From: CAZWSC01 sp964636385 | GTDB lineage: Bacteria > Eisenbacteria > RBG-16-71-46 > CAIMUX01 | Reading direction: 5' to 3' | Assembly: GCA_964636385.1 (NCBI GenBank) | Contig: CAZWSC010000004.1 | Coordinates: 1-64,000 of the forward strand | Length of the DNA: 64,000 bases | In this document: one piece after another, positions 51,497 through 61,055 of the stretch | Position numbering within the stretch: position 1 is the stretch's first letter | Layout of the letters: each line of letters opens with the position of its first letter | Position numbers and translations under genes: made by a program | Notes under the pieces: generated by a model | Databases searched by the model: none | What the model was told of the DNA's origin: nothing | Seen by the model: only the letters and a program-made list of their open reading frames with translations

Positions 51497-52453
51497 CTAC
51501 ACGGCGATTACCCGTATCTGCTCGTCGACCTCTCTCTGCAGCGTCTGTTCGACAACGACCTTCAGTGTCGTATCGGCTGCGAAGCAGCTGGCGCATGCGC
51601 CGGTCAGACGGCAGTAAACAATCATCTCTTTGATGTCCAGGATCTCGATATTGCCGCCATCTTTTGCGAGCATCGGGCGGATGTGGTCCTCCACAACCTG
51701 TTCGATCCGCTTGCCGAGCTGGTAAGGCGAAGGGGCCGAGTGCGTTCCGTCATGGGCCGCGGCCCCGGGGAGGCCGTCGGCCAACGGGCCCCGGGAACCG
51801 GGCGGTCCCCAGATGTCGTCGAGCAGGTCCTGCAGGCCGCCCGGTTGGTGATGGCAGGCCATGCAGGCTCCGCCGGCCTTGATCGCGGCTGTAATCTGCG
51901 GGATCGACTTCAGCTCCAGCTCCCTGATCTTTCTGCGCAGGTACGGCTCGGTCAGGCTGAAGCAGCGGCAGACCATGCGGCCGTCTTCCTGCTCCTCGGG
52001 ATGGATGTCCACGCCGAGTTCGGTGAGGTTCACACCCCGTCTCTGGGCCCAGTTGAAGACCGCGGCCTGCAGCGCCTCGGCGCCCATGACGGAGCAGTGG
52101 ATCTTCTCCTCGGGGAGGCCCTCCAGGTAGTCGACGAGATCCTGGTTCGTGATGCCCAGGGCGGCGATCGGTGTGTAATCACCGTTCTCGATGATCGCGC
52201 ACAAAGCCTCGGAGGCGGCGATGGCAGAGGTGCAGCCGAACGTGAGGTACCTTGCCTCGGTGATCACGTCCTGTGTAGGGTCGTCCGGGTGGCGCTTCAC
52301 GCGGAATGTGAAACGCAGGGCATCGCCGCACGCGATCGAGCCGTGCTCGCCGAGCCCGTCAGGATTCTCTATCTCGCCAAGGTGGGTGCCGGGTCTGCCG
52401 TGCACCGCGTCCATGAAGAGCTTCTTCGTCTTCTCGCTGTATTCCCAGGCCAT
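51497..52453 (-). CDS. nifU: Fe-S scaffold protein NifU (three-domain)
   Basis: 318 aa. N-terminal IscU-like scaffold (about 1-125) with three conserved cysteines in SIACGDALRF, TFGCTSAIA and KIHCSVMG. Central Bfd-like [2Fe-2S] domain (about 160-205) with MVCRCFSLTEP and GGACMACH. C-terminal Nfu domain (about 245-318) with LTGACASCFAADTTLK. This is the full NifU form, which binds both permanent and transient clusters. The ATG at 52453 follows GGAGG by 6 bases. Lies between hcp and nifS in the Rrf2-headed run. Confidence 0.95.
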   Translation of the reverse strand: MAWEYSEKTKKLFMDAVHGRPGTHLGEIENPDGLGEHGSIACGDALRFTFRVKRHPDDPTQDVITEARYLTFGCTSAIAASEALCAIIENGDYTPIAALGITNQDLVDYLEGLPEEKIHCSVMGAEALQAAVFNWAQRRGVNLTELGVDIHPEEQEDGRMVCRCFSLTEPYLRRKIRELELKSIPQITAAIKAGGACMACHHQPGGLQDLLDDIWGPPGSRGPLADGLPGAAAHDGTHSAPSPYQLGKRIEQVVEDHIRPMLAKDGGNIEILDIKEMIVYCRLTGACASCFAADTTLKVVVEQTLQREVDEQIRVIAV

Positions 52454-52569
52454 CGGCCACCTCCATGTTTCGTCCCGAGAGGGACCAGCTATCCTAGCGC
52501 CCTCTTCGACACGATATCAAGGCGCCAGTCCGCTGGCTGATCAAAGGCGGAACGGTGGTTCGCCTGCAG

Positions 52570-54213
52570 TCAGCCAAGGATAGCCTGCAGGTCGGCCCTG
52601 GCCTCCTTTACAGGCATGATTCCGAACTGGTCCACGAGAACCTTGAGCGCCGCAGGGGTGACGAACGCCGGGAGCGTCGGACCCAGGCGGATGTTCCTGA
52701 TCCCCAGGTGGAGAAGAGTCAGGAGGATGCAGACCGCCTTCTGCTCGTACCAGCTCAGGATCAGGGACAGCGGCAGATCGTTCACGGAGCACCCGAATGC
52801 CTCGGCCAGGGCCGATGCGATCCTGATGGCGGAGTAGGCGTCGTTGCACTGGCCGCAGTCGAGAAGGCGCGGGATTCCGTCGATCTCTCCGAAGTCCAGC
52901 TTGTTGAACCTGAACTTGCCGCAGGCGAGGGTCAGTATCACGCAGTCTTCGGGCACGGCCTGTGCAAACTCGGTGTAGTAGTTGCGCCCCGGCTTCGCGC
53001 CGTCGCATCCGCCAACCAGGAAGAAGTGGCGGATCCTTCCATCCTTCACCGCCGATATGACCTTGTCGGCCAGCCCCAGGACCGCGCCGTGGCCGAATCC
53101 GACGGTGATGGTCCTGCCGTCGCCGTCGGAGCCGAAGCCGGGCGCAGCCAGCGCCGCCTCCACCACCGGCGAGAAGTCGCGGTTGGCGATGTGCGTCACC
53201 CCCGGCCAGGCGACCAGGCCGCTTGTGAAGATGCGTCCCCGGTAGCTGTCCTTCGGTTTCTGGATGCAGTTGGTCGTCATCAGGATTGCGCCGGGGAAGT
53301 CGTCGAACTCGGTGCGCTGGTCCTGCCATGCCCCGCCGTAGTTTCCGGCAAGGTGGGGATACTTCTTCAAGCCGGGGTATCCGTGGGCAGGCAGCATCTC
53401 ACCGTGCGTGTAGACATTGATGCCTGTCCCCTCGGTCTGCTTCAGGAGCTCTTCGAGATCCTTGAGATCGTGGCCGGAGACCACGATGGCCTTCCCTCTG
53501 AAGGGATTGATGCGCACGGGGGTCGGAACAGGGGAGCCATATGCCCCGGTGTTCGCCTCGTCGAGCAGTTCCATCACACGGAGGTTCACTTCGCCGCAGC
53601 GCAGGATCATCCCGAGAAGACCGGGAAGATCGGCCGGTTCATCGGCAAGGTAGTCCAGTGCCTCGTGGAAGAACGCATACACCGCCGGATCCTGCCTGCC
53701 GAGGATCTGCGCGTGATCGGCGTAGGCTGCCATTCCCTTCAAACCGTAGGTGAGTAACTCCTGGAGGCCGGTCGCATCATCGCCGCATCTCACGAGACGC
53801 GGCTCGATTCCGACGACCCGGCCCTGCTCGATCAGGCCGTTGAGGTCGGGGGCCGGCTGGAACTCTGCCGGGCCGGGAATCGTGCCGCAATCCGCCGGAC
53901 TTCCCTTGCACGCGGCTTCGTACTTGGCACGCGCCCGGTCCCTCATGTCGGCGGCAGAGCGGATGAGTCCTTCGAGGCGTTCGGGATCGAAGTTGACGTT
54001 GGTGACGGTTGTGAAGAGCGCCTCAACCACGAAGAGATCCACCTCGGGATCAATCACACCCAGCTTGCGGGCCCTGTGAGCGTATTGAGAGACCCCCTTG
54101 GTGGCATGCAGGAGCAAATCCTGCAGGGCCGCGGTGTCCCCGTCCTTGCCGCATACGCCGACTGTGGTGCAGGCTGTTCCCCTGGCTGTCTGCTCGCACT
54201 GATAGCAGAACAT
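52570..54213 (-). CDS. hcp: hybrid-cluster protein (hydroxylamine reductase/NO reductase)
   Basis: 547 aa. N-terminal cluster motif C3-x2-C6-x8-C15-x5-C21 ([20 protein letters not shown] plus C21), the spacing of class I Hcp from strict anaerobes rather than the E. coli type. Hybrid-cluster ligands lie in [40 protein letters not shown] and the late [10 protein letters not shown]. Reduces hydroxylamine and acts as NO reductase or S-nitrosylase. The ATG at 54213 has AGGAGG 7 bases upstream. Follows the Rrf2 and cupin genes; Hcp is a classic target of Rrf2-family NO sensors. Confidence 0.95.
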   Translation of the reverse strand: MFCYQCEQTARGTACTTVGVCGKDGDTAALQDLLLHATKGVSQYAHRARKLGVIDPEVDLFVVEALFTTVTNVNFDPERLEGLIRSAADMRDRARAKYEAACKGSPADCGTIPGPAEFQPAPDLNGLIEQGRVVGIEPRLVRCGDDATGLQELLTYGLKGMAAYADHAQILGRQDPAVYAFFHEALDYLADEPADLPGLLGMILRCGEVNLRVMELLDEANTGAYGSPVPTPVRINPFRGKAIVVSGHDLKDLEELLKQTEGTGINVYTHGEMLPAHGYPGLKKYPHLAGNYGGAWQDQRTEFDDFPGAILMTTNCIQKPKDSYRGRIFTSGLVAWPGVTHIANRDFSPVVEAALAAPGFGSDGDGRTITVGFGHGAVLGLADKVISAVKDGRIRHFFLVGGCDGAKPGRNYYTEFAQAVPEDCVILTLACGKFRFNKLDFGEIDGIPRLLDCGQCNDAYSAIRIASALAEAFGCSVNDLPLSLILSWYEQKAVCILLTLLHLGIRNIRLGPTLPAFVTPAALKVLVDQFGIMPVKEARADLQAILG

Positions 54214-54310
54214 TCGTAACCTCCTGTTCGGTTTCTGATCTGGTGTCCTTCCGGCCGGGGAGGGTCCATGCCGTTTACGGTGCACTGCGTCCGGGGAGTC
54301 TCTCCCTCGC

Positions 54311-54661
54311 TTACGCTTTCCCCCTGATCATGATCAGCATCATCTTGAACGGATCCGCGGCGCGGACGGAGTGGGGAATGTCCGCAGGCATGCGCAGGAT
54401 CTGCCCGGCCGACACGCGGTGCTTCCTTCCGCCCACCGTGAACTCTCCCTCGCCGTCGATGACGTTCACCAGGGCGTCGAAGGGCGCGGAGTGTTCGCTG
54501 AGGCCCTGCCCCTTTGCGAAGGCAAAGACGGTGACGGTCCCGCTCTTCGCATCAGCGATCGTCCGACTGACGACCGAGTCCTCCGCATAGTCCACCAGTC
54601 CCGCCAGATGACGGGGGGCCGCCGGCAGCAGCTCCTTCTTTCCCTGGTTGTCCGTCTTCAC
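54311..54661 (-). CDS. small cupin-domain protein
   Basis: 116 aa. Single cupin barrel: [20 protein letters not shown] (motif 1, with only one clear His and no full HxH), [12 protein letters not shown] and [12 protein letters not shown] (motif 2 His). Such proteins are often found beside hcp and Rrf2 genes, but their role is unsettled. Metal binding through the two His is possible. Start is GTG at 54661, with AAAGGAGAGG at good spacing. Cotranscribed between Rrf2 and hcp. Confidence 0.85.
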   Translation of the reverse strand: MKTDNQGKKELLPAAPRHLAGLVDYAEDSVVSRTIADAKSGTVTVFAFAKGQGLSEHSAPFDALVNVIDGEGEFTVGGRKHRVSAGQILRMPADIPHSVRAADPFKMMLIMIRGKA

Positions 54662-54784
54662 GATTCCTCTCCTTTGGTGTGGTCTCCCATTCCACCAGTT
54701 GTGGCACCTGCGGGGCGAAGGCCTCGTCCCGTCTACTCCAGCGGATCTGATTCATTCATGGGTCAGAACCGGCGCCATCGTTGG

Positions 54785-55192
54785 TTACCCGTTGCAGAAG
54801 TCCGAGAGCCTGGTCTTCTGCAGGTGTTCACGGACCTGGTAATTGAGTCGGTCGAGAAGGTTGCCCATCACGCACTGCTCGGTGAAGCAGACCTTCCGGC
54901 CGAAGAGGCAGCGGCTGACGGCCAGCTTTCCGTCGATCGCTTCGTACAGGTCGACCAGACGGATGCTGCCAGGCTTCTTCGCCAGCGAGAAACCGCCGCC
55001 GGGGCCGCGGGTCGCCCTGACGAGGCCGGCCCTGTCCAGGCGCTGCAGCACCTTGGCGAGGTGGTCGTATGAGACATCCAGCTTGTCGGCCATCGACCTG
55101 GCCGACAGCGGTTGTCCCTCCGCCCTTGCCAGCAGGACCCCTGCATGAAGCGCCAGATTCGCGGCTTCTGATATGTTCAGCATGGTCTCCAT
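54785..55192 (-). CDS. Rrf2-family Fe-S transcription regulator (NsrR/IscR-like)
   Basis: 135 aa. Winged helix-turn-helix (LSARSMADKLDVSYDHLAKVL, LVRATRGPGGGFSLAK) and dimerisation helix. Three cysteines in SRCLFGRKVCFTEQCVMG sit where IscR and NsrR bind a [2Fe-2S] or [4Fe-4S] cluster. Senses NO, oxygen or Fe-S status. The ATG at 55192 has GGAG 5 bases upstream; a second ATG three codons on is possible. Its promoter contains ATGGTA-N6-TACCAT, shared with the ferredoxin gene at 63.3 kb, so it probably represses itself and that gene. First gene of the run cupin-hcp-nifU-nifS-persulfide reductase. Confidence 0.92.
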   Translation of the reverse strand: METMLNISEAANLALHAGVLLARAEGQPLSARSMADKLDVSYDHLAKVLQRLDRAGLVRATRGPGGGFSLAKKPGSIRLVDLYEAIDGKLAVSRCLFGRKVCFTEQCVMGNLLDRLNYQVREHLQKTRLSDFCNG

Positions 55193-55208
55193 GAGCTCTC
55201 CAGGAATT

Positions 55209-55244
55209 ATGGTACGACTATACCATTATTGTCTGACATGTCAA
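55209..55244 (-). promoter_or_regulatory. Rrf2 promoter with overlapping operator
   Basis: Minus strand: TTGACA (55244-55239), 16 bases, TATAGT (55222-55217). The inverted repeat ATGGTA-N6-TACCAT (55209-55226) covers the -10 box, so a bound repressor would block RNA polymerase. Transcription would start near 55210, only about 17 bases before the ATG. The same arrangement and spacing recur at 63427-63462. Confidence 0.8.
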
Positions 55245-55347
55245 GCCCGGGAAGTGGGGGGCTGTGCGGCCTGTCCGGGGCGGGGCAGGCTTCCCGCTTC
55301 CGGGCCGTTGGCAACCAATCCGTCGCTGGTGCAGGAGAGCTGCCGGA

Positions 55348-55494
55348 TCAGGAACACCGGCAGTTGTGACAGCGGTGTTCCTTCCTGTCGCCGCATTCTG
55401 CGGCTGCCTTCCTCCGGCGGCGCTGCGTCAGGAGCATTGCCGCCCCGAAGAACAGGAGGATCAGAGCTGTGGCGAGAATCGTTCCCATGATCAT
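55348..55494 (-). CDS. FeoB-associated Cys-rich membrane protein-like peptide
   Basis: 48 aa. One membrane helix (residues 4-23, ILATALILLFFGAAMLLTQ), a basic stretch RRRRKAAAE, then a Cys/His tail CGDRKEHRCHNCRCS. This is the size and layout of the FeoB-associated Cys-rich family, here without a feoB gene. It starts at 55494, 4 bases after the apbE stop, with GGAG upstream, so it ends the nqr-apbE operon. A role in metal or flavin handling for NQR is only a suggestion. Confidence 0.7.
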   Translation of the reverse strand: MIMGTILATALILLFFGAAMLLTQRRRRKAAAECGDRKEHRCHNCRCS

Positions 55495-55498
55495 GGCG

Positions 55499-56521
55499 TC
55501 ACTCCCGGACCCAGGTTTCCATGGCGCTGCTGATCTGCTCAACGAGCCCGTCATCACTGCGTTCGATGAACAGCACCGCAAGCCCCTGCTCCTCGGCCAG
55601 CGCCATCGCGCGCTCAGGCCCCAGGACGTTGAGGGCCGTGGCCCACGCGTCTGCCATGACGCACGAACTGTGCAGGACCGTCACCGAGGCCAGGTCGTGC
55701 CTGACAGGCCGGCCGGTTCGCGGGTCGATGGTGTGCGAGTAGCGCCGGCCCTCGATCTCGACGTAGTTCAGGTAATCCCCGGATGTCGCCATCGCCATCT
55801 CCCGGATCTCGATCACCCGGTGCACCCGCTGCGAGAGGTCCGGCACCGCCACACCGATGCGCCAGGGCTCGCCATCCGGTTTCGTCCCGGAGGCCCGGAG
55901 ATCGCCTCCGATGTCGACCATGCAGGATTCTACACCCATCGCGATGAGCGCCTCGTAGACCAGGTCGACCCCGTACCCCTTTGCGATTGCCGACAGGTTG
56001 CACCGGACCGCGTCCTTCTCCTTCCGGACGGCAGGGGGATCGTCACGCAGCCGGATCCGATGCGGGCCTGTCAGCTCCATGGCTGCTTCCAGCGCTTCGG
56101 CGGTCGGCGGGACCGCCAGCCTGCCCCCGGGGCCGAAGCCCCACAGATCGACCAGGGGGGCCACGGTGATGTCCAGCGCCCCGCCGCTCAGTGCACCGAC
56201 CTCCAGCGCGGCAGAGAAGACACGATGGGTGTGCTCGTTCAAGGGAAACCAGGCTCCGCCATCGCTCCGGTTGAAGCTGGAAAGCTCCGACGACGCGTCG
56301 AACACGGACAAGAGCCCGTTGACCAGCTTCAGAACCTCATCGACTCGTGCCCGGACCTTCTCGGCCGGCAGGTCATTGGGCAGGGCCGTCCTGACCGTGT
56401 AGGTCGTGCCCATTGTCGGACCGCGGAACTCGACGAGGCCATCCCTCGCTGGCGGTGCCTTCTGGCAGGCGAGGACAGCCAGCGCCATGGCGGCAAGCGC
56501 GCCAACCTCTGAGCGGCTCAT
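55499..56521 (-). CDS. apbE: FAD:protein FMN transferase ApbE
   Basis: 340 aa. Lipoprotein signal peptide with lipobox LAC (Cys19). Conserved MGTTYTVRT, FDASSELSSFNRS, SAIAKGYGVDLV, DIGGDLRASGTKPDG and the Mg/FAD block SHTIDPRTGRPV, with a late MADAWATALNVLG. It transfers FMN from FAD to Thr residues in the periplasm; NqrB and NqrC, encoded just upstream, carry the target motifs. The start at 56521 (MSRSEVGALAAM) has a poor ribosome-binding site. 79 bases after nqrF. Confidence 0.95.
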   Translation of the reverse strand: MSRSEVGALAAMALAVLACQKAPPARDGLVEFRGPTMGTTYTVRTALPNDLPAEKVRARVDEVLKLVNGLLSVFDASSELSSFNRSDGGAWFPLNEHTHRVFSAALEVGALSGGALDITVAPLVDLWGFGPGGRLAVPPTAEALEAAMELTGPHRIRLRDDPPAVRKEKDAVRCNLSAIAKGYGVDLVYEALIAMGVESCMVDIGGDLRASGTKPDGEPWRIGVAVPDLSQRVHRVIEIREMAMATSGDYLNYVEIEGRRYSHTIDPRTGRPVRHDLASVTVLHSSCVMADAWATALNVLGPERAMALAEEQGLAVLFIERSDDGLVEQISSAMETWVRE

Positions 56522-56600
56522 CGCGTTCCCCCGTTCCCGGTGTCCGGGACTGTCATCGGTGGCCGGCAGCGCGGGCTCCCGGCCGGTAATCCGGCCTGCA

Positions 56601-57833
56601 TCAGCCGAAGTCGTCGAAGAGGATGTTCTCCTTCTCGACACCCAGGTCATCGAGCAGCTTGAGGACCGCGGCCAGCATCAGGGGTGGGCCGCAGATGTAG
56701 TACTCGCAATCCTCGGGAGTCTCATGGTCCTTGAGGTACCTGTCGAAGAGCACCTGGTGGATGAAGCCGACAGGTCCCTTCCAGTCATCCTCGGGCGGGG
56801 GCTCGGACAGGGCTACATGCCAGCTGAAGTTGGGATGCTCCCGGGCGAGCTGGTCGAACTCTTCCTGGTAGAAGAGCTCCCTCAGCGAGCGCGCCCCGTA
56901 CCAGTAGGTTATCCTGCGGGTCGAACCGAGCCGCTTCAGCTGGTCGAGAATGAGCGACCGCATCGGGGCCATGCCTGCGCCGCCTCCGATGAAGACCATC
57001 TCGTTCTGCGTCTCCCTGGCGAAGAACTCGCCGTAAGGTCCGGTGATGAACACCTTGTCGCCGGGTTTGAGGTTGAAGAGATAGGACGACATCCTGCCGG
57101 GGGGGGCGTCTGGCTTCTCGGGCGGCGGCGAGGCCACCCGCACGTTCAGCATGATGATCCCCTTCTCCAGCGGATGGTTGGCCATGGAATAGGCCCGGGT
57201 CAAAGGCTCGTCGACCTCGGAGCGGTACCGCCACATGTCGTACCTGTCCCAGTCGCCCCGGTACTCCTCTTCGATCGTGAAGTCCCGGTACTCCAGGCTG
57301 TGCTCCGGCGCGTCGATCTGGATGAAGCCGCCGGCCCGGAAGTTGACGTCCTCCCCCCCGGGAAGCTCCAGCACCAGCTCCTTGATGAAGGTGGCGACGT
57401 TGCGGTTCGACCGCACCGTGCACTGCCGGCGCTTGACGTCGAACACCCCGGGATCGATCTCGATCTTCATGTCCTGCTTGACCGGGACCTGGCAGGAGAG
57501 CCTCACGCCGTCCCGGACCTCACGACGCTTGAGGACCGATCTCTCCGTCGGCAGGATGTCGCCGCCCCCTTCCAGTACTACCACCTTGCACTGGGCGCAG
57601 GTGCCGCCCCCGCCGCAGGCGGAGGAGACGTAGATCTTCCGATCCGCCAGGGCGTTCAGCAGCTTGCTCCCGCCGGAAACCTCGAGGGTGTGCTCCGGAT
57701 CGTCGTTGACGACGATGGTGACATTCCCGCTCTGGACCAGTCTGGACCTGGCCAGGAGGATCAGCAGTACCAGCGCCAGTACTACCAGCGTGAACATGAG
57801 GACACCGGCAAGGATCAATGTCGCTCCACCCAT
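56601..57833 (-). CDS. nqrF: Na+-translocating NADH:quinone reductase subunit F
   Basis: 410 aa. N-terminal membrane helix (5-28), [2Fe-2S] motif [13 protein letters not shown] with the fourth Cys in LSCQV, FAD-binding [11 protein letters not shown] and NAD-binding [17 protein letters not shown]. The C-terminus is [14 protein letters not shown]...ILFDDFG. Oxidises NADH and passes electrons into the complex. The ATG at 57833 is 9 bases past the nqrE stop. Confidence 0.96.
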   Translation of the reverse strand: MGGATLILAGVLMFTLVVLALVLLILLARSRLVQSGNVTIVVNDDPEHTLEVSGGSKLLNALADRKIYVSSACGGGGTCAQCKVVVLEGGGDILPTERSVLKRREVRDGVRLSCQVPVKQDMKIEIDPGVFDVKRRQCTVRSNRNVATFIKELVLELPGGEDVNFRAGGFIQIDAPEHSLEYRDFTIEEEYRGDWDRYDMWRYRSEVDEPLTRAYSMANHPLEKGIIMLNVRVASPPPEKPDAPPGRMSSYLFNLKPGDKVFITGPYGEFFARETQNEMVFIGGGAGMAPMRSLILDQLKRLGSTRRITYWYGARSLRELFYQEEFDQLAREHPNFSWHVALSEPPPEDDWKGPVGFIHQVLFDRYLKDHETPEDCEYYICGPPLMLAAVLKLLDDLGVEKENILFDDFG

Positions 57834-57842
57834 GCCCGACCC

Positions 57843-58454
57843 CTAAAGCTGGATTCCGGAAAAGAGCATGAAGGCCATGGCCATCAGCCCGACCACGATG
57901 AATGTAATGCCCAGGCCGCGCAGGCCGCTCGGCACGTTGCTGTACTTCATCTTCTCGCGTATGCCCGCAAGGGCGATGATGGCCAGCGCGAAGCCGGTGC
58001 CGGCACCGGCGCCGTAGACGACGCTTTCGCCGAAACCGTAGCCCCGCTCCACCATCAGCAGGGAAGCGCCCAGGATGGCGCAGTTGACGGTGATCAACGG
58101 CAGGAAGATGCCCAGGGCGTTGTACAGCCTCGGGAAGAACCTGTCCAGGGTCATCTCCAGGATCTGCACCATGGCCGCGATGACCCCGATGTAGGTGATC
58201 AGTCCCAGGAATGTGAGATCGAGATCCCCGAGGCCCAGACCGGCCAGGGCCCCCGCCTTCAGCACGTGGTTGTAGATCAGGTTGTTCACCGGAGTCGTGA
58301 TGGTCAGGACCACAACCACGGCCACCCCCAGGCCGATGGAGGTTTCCACCTTCCTGGAGACGGCCAGGAAGGTGCACATCCCGAGGAAGAAGGCCAGGGC
58401 CATGTTCTCGATGAAGACGGACCTGATGAAGAGACTGATGTAGTGCTCGAGCAC
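57843..58454 (-). CDS. nqrE: Na+-translocating NADH:quinone reductase subunit E
   Basis: 203 aa, six membrane helices. The two intramembrane cysteines that bind the NqrD/E [2Fe-2S] cluster are seen in [12 protein letters not shown] (C27) and [13 protein letters not shown]. Part of the Na+ channel. Starts 3 bases after the nqrD stop. Confidence 0.95.
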   Translation of the reverse strand: MLEHYISLFIRSVFIENMALAFFLGMCTFLAVSRKVETSIGLGVAVVVVLTITTPVNNLIYNHVLKAGALAGLGLGDLDLTFLGLITYIGVIAAMVQILEMTLDRFFPRLYNALGIFLPLITVNCAILGASLLMVERGYGFGESVVYGAGAGTGFALAIIALAGIREKMKYSNVPSGLRGLGITFIVVGLMAMAFMLFSGIQL

Positions 58455-58457
58455 TTC

Positions 58458-59081
58458 TTACCCCTCTTCCACCTGTTCGGGCTTTGCGCTGCGTATGACC
58501 CAGATCATCAACCCGATGATGAAGAACGCGCTGGCCGGGATCAGGAAGAGGCCATTGCCCTGGTACCAGCCGCCTTCGGTGTTCAGCGGCAGCACGGTCC
58601 GGCCGAGGAGCTTGCCCGCCCCGAAGAGCTCGCGGACGAATCCCACCGTGATGAGCACGAAGCTGTAACCCAGACCATTGCCCAGCCCGTCCAGGAAGCT
58701 CTGCCATGGCGGATTCTTCAGGGCGAAGGCCTCCGCGCGGCCCATGATGATGCAGTTGGTGATGATGAGACCGACGTAGACCGAGAGCTGCTTGCTGATG
58801 TCGAAGAAGAAGGCCCGGATCAACTGATCGGCAATGATCACGAGTGAGGCGATGATCGTCATCTCGACGATGATGCGGATGCTCGACGGGATCCAGGCCC
58901 GGATGACGCTGACGGCCAGGTTGGAAAGAGAGACCACCATGATCACGGCCATCGACATGACGAGGGCCGTCTCCAGCTTCGACGTCACGGCCAGTGCCGA
59001 ACAGATGCCGAGCACCTGCAGGGCGATCGGATTGTTGTTGAACAGCGGATCCAGCAGGATCTTCCTGTTTCTAGAGCTCAT
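58458..59081 (-). CDS. nqrD: Na+-translocating NADH:quinone reductase subunit D
   Basis: 207 aa, six membrane helices. Cluster cysteines are in [13 protein letters not shown] (C27) and [17 protein letters not shown]. It begins [20 protein letters not shown], as in other NqrD. Overlaps the end of nqrC by 11 bases. Confidence 0.95.
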   Translation of the reverse strand: MSSRNRKILLDPLFNNNPIALQVLGICSALAVTSKLETALVMSMAVIMVVSLSNLAVSVIRAWIPSSIRIIVEMTIIASLVIIADQLIRAFFFDISKQLSVYVGLIITNCIIMGRAEAFALKNPPWQSFLDGLGNGLGYSFVLITVGFVRELFGAGKLLGRTVLPLNTEGGWYQGNGLFLIPASAFFIIGLMIWVIRSAKPEQVEEG

Positions 59082-59874
59082 CGAACTCTCCCGAGTGGAA
59101 CCGCTCGAAGAACGGCCCGTACCCGTTCTCCTTCAGCCAGTAACGCATCATGTTGTCGACCCCGCGGGTGGTCACGGTCGATCCGGAGAGGCCGTCGATG
59201 CCGTGCAGCTTCTGTTCCGGGCGGGATGCGTCCACCCTACCCTTCAGAACCTGTAGCCGGTATACACCCTCCTCGTCCCTGAGCAGCTTGCCCGGCCACT
59301 GGGCCTTCCAGCGCGGGTTGTCCACCTCGCCGCCGAGGCCGGGCGTCTCGCCGTGATCGTGAAAGGTGATCCCCCTGATCGTGTTGAGATCGGCATCCAG
59401 GGCCAGGAAGCCGTACATGGTCGACCAGGCCCCCATGCCGAAGACAGGCAACACGACCTGTGCAACCCGGCCTTCCTCCCTGACGAGGTATACGTGAACC
59501 CAGCGGGGCCTCCGCCTGAGGCCAGCCAGATCGTCCTGCGTGGCGATCGCCTCGCTGTGATCCGGGTTCAGGATGGCCGCCCTGAGATCGTAGCGGTCGG
59601 GATCGATCCCGGCCGCCTTCATCTCCTCCAGCGCCTCGCGGCCGCTGGCGAGGTCGATGGTCAGCCGCCGGATGCGCTCCTCATAGGTCGGCAGGACCTC
59701 GCTGTCGTTTGTGTAGAGGTCGACGGCGATCAGGATGCTCTTGAGCTGGTCGATGCGGCGGTTCTCCTCCTGGCGCGAGCGCAGCAGTACTACCGCGGTC
59801 GACACCAGCACGGAGCAGACCACGCAGACAGCGAGCGCCACGAGGACCGTTCGCCTGACGCTATCGTTGCTCAT
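59071..59874 (-). CDS. nqrC: Na+-translocating NADH:quinone reductase subunit C
   Basis: 267 aa. One N-terminal membrane helix (about 10-30) and a periplasmic FMN domain with the flavinylation motif SGSTVTT (FMN on the last Thr of S-G-S-T-V-T), the ApbE target. Also [15 protein letters not shown] and [14 protein letters not shown], conserved in NqrC/RnfG. The ATG at 59874 has GAGG upstream and overlaps the nqrB end by 14 bases. Confidence 0.95.
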   Translation of the reverse strand: MSNDSVRRTVLVALAVCVVCSVLVSTAVVLLRSRQEENRRIDQLKSILIAVDLYTNDSEVLPTYEERIRRLTIDLASGREALEEMKAAGIDPDRYDLRAAILNPDHSEAIATQDDLAGLRRRPRWVHVYLVREEGRVAQVVLPVFGMGAWSTMYGFLALDADLNTIRGITFHDHGETPGLGGEVDNPRWKAQWPGKLLRDEEGVYRLQVLKGRVDASRPEQKLHGIDGLSGSTVTTRGVDNMMRYWLKENGYGPFFERFHSGEFDEL

Positions 59875-61054
59875 GCCTCAGGCGCCTCCGCTTGATGTGG
59901 CTCATCACCACAAGCTTGTCGATGATCGGGGCGAACACGTTGCCGAAGAGGATGGCCAGCATCATCCCCTCCGGGTAGGTCGGATTGAGCACCCGGATCA
60001 TCACGGCCAGGCCGCCGATGAGCAGGCCATAGATCCACTGTCCAGGGCTGCTCACAGCGCCTGTGACCGGATCGGTGGCCATGTAGACCAGGCCGAAGGC
60101 GAACCCACCCAGTACGACGTGCCACCAGGGCGGCATCGCGAACAGGGGGTTGGTCGCGCTCCCGATCAGGTTGAACAGGAGGCTGACGGCGCTCATGCCG
60201 ATGAGCCCGGACAGCATGATGCGCCAGGACGCGATGCCGCTCACCAGCAGAAGGACGGCCCCGAGAATGCAGGCGAACGCCGAGACTTCTCCCATCGAGC
60301 CGGGTATGAGCCCCCAGAAGGCGTCCCACCAGGAGTAGCCGAGATTCTGCAGGGACTCTGCAGCCCTGGCCAGGGGAGTGGCCGAACTGATGCCGTCCAG
60401 GCCCACCCATACGGCGTCCCCGGATATCTGCCCGGGATAGGCGAAGAACAGGAAGACCCTGCCGGTCAGGGCCGGGTTGAGGATGTTCATCCCAACGCCG
60501 CCGAACACCTCCTTGCCGATGACAACGCCGAAGGAGATCCCCACTGCGGCCTGCCACAGGGGTATGGACGGGGGAAGGATCAGGGGGAAGAGCAGGCTCG
60601 TGACGAAGAACCCTTCGTTGACCTCGTGCTTCCGGACTACTGCGAACAGCACCTCCCAGAATCCGCCCACCGCCACGGTGACGGCGTACACCGGCAGGAA
60701 GTAGAAGAGACCGAGCAACGTGGCTCCGAGCAGCCCTTCGGGGCTGATGCCCAGCCGCAGTGCCAGGTCGAACTGCCACGGATGCGAGGCGGCGTGAGCG
60801 CCGGACGCCAGGGCCAGGCGCACCTGGTAACCGATGTTGTACAGCCCGAAGAGCACCGCCGGAGCCAGGGCGGTGAAAACGGTGGTCATCATGCGCTTCA
60901 GATCGAGGGCGTCGCGCACATGGGGCGCCATCGGCGCAGTGCTGCTGGTGTTGTACAGAAGGGTGTCGACGGCCTCGTACAGGGGAAACCAGCGCCGGAA
61001 CCTGCCGGATTTCCCGAACTGCGGTTCGATGCGGTCCAGAAGCCTGCGCAGCAC
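59861..61054 (-). CDS. nqrB: Na+-translocating NADH:quinone reductase subunit B
   Basis: 397 aa, about ten membrane helices. Flavinylation motif in DGISSATPLA (FMN on Thr), also NEGFFVTSLLFPLILPPSIP and NPALTGRVFLFFAYP. Hosts riboflavin/FMN and the quinone site. The start is GTG at 61054, one base past the nqrA stop, with AAGGAGG upstream; the longer open frame into nqrA is a shadow. Confidence 0.95.
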   Translation of the reverse strand: MLRRLLDRIEPQFGKSGRFRRWFPLYEAVDTLLYNTSSTAPMAPHVRDALDLKRMMTTVFTALAPAVLFGLYNIGYQVRLALASGAHAASHPWQFDLALRLGISPEGLLGATLLGLFYFLPVYAVTVAVGGFWEVLFAVVRKHEVNEGFFVTSLLFPLILPPSIPLWQAAVGISFGVVIGKEVFGGVGMNILNPALTGRVFLFFAYPGQISGDAVWVGLDGISSATPLARAAESLQNLGYSWWDAFWGLIPGSMGEVSAFACILGAVLLLVSGIASWRIMLSGLIGMSAVSLLFNLIGSATNPLFAMPPWWHVVLGGFAFGLVYMATDPVTGAVSSPGQWIYGLLIGGLAVMIRVLNPTYPEGMMLAILFGNVFAPIIDKLVVMSHIKRRRLRHEQR

Positions 61055-61055
61055 G

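Noticed and set aside
50200..52453. Nitrogen-fixation cluster
   Set aside because: nifU and nifS occur without nifHDK or nifB; they are better read as general Fe-S assembly genes under an Rrf2 regulator.
56406..58847. 813-codon plus-strand open frame opposite nqrE, nqrF and apbE
   Set aside because: High-GC antisense frame; the His/Asp/Gln-rich translation resembles no family, while the nqr genes on the other strand have full motifs.
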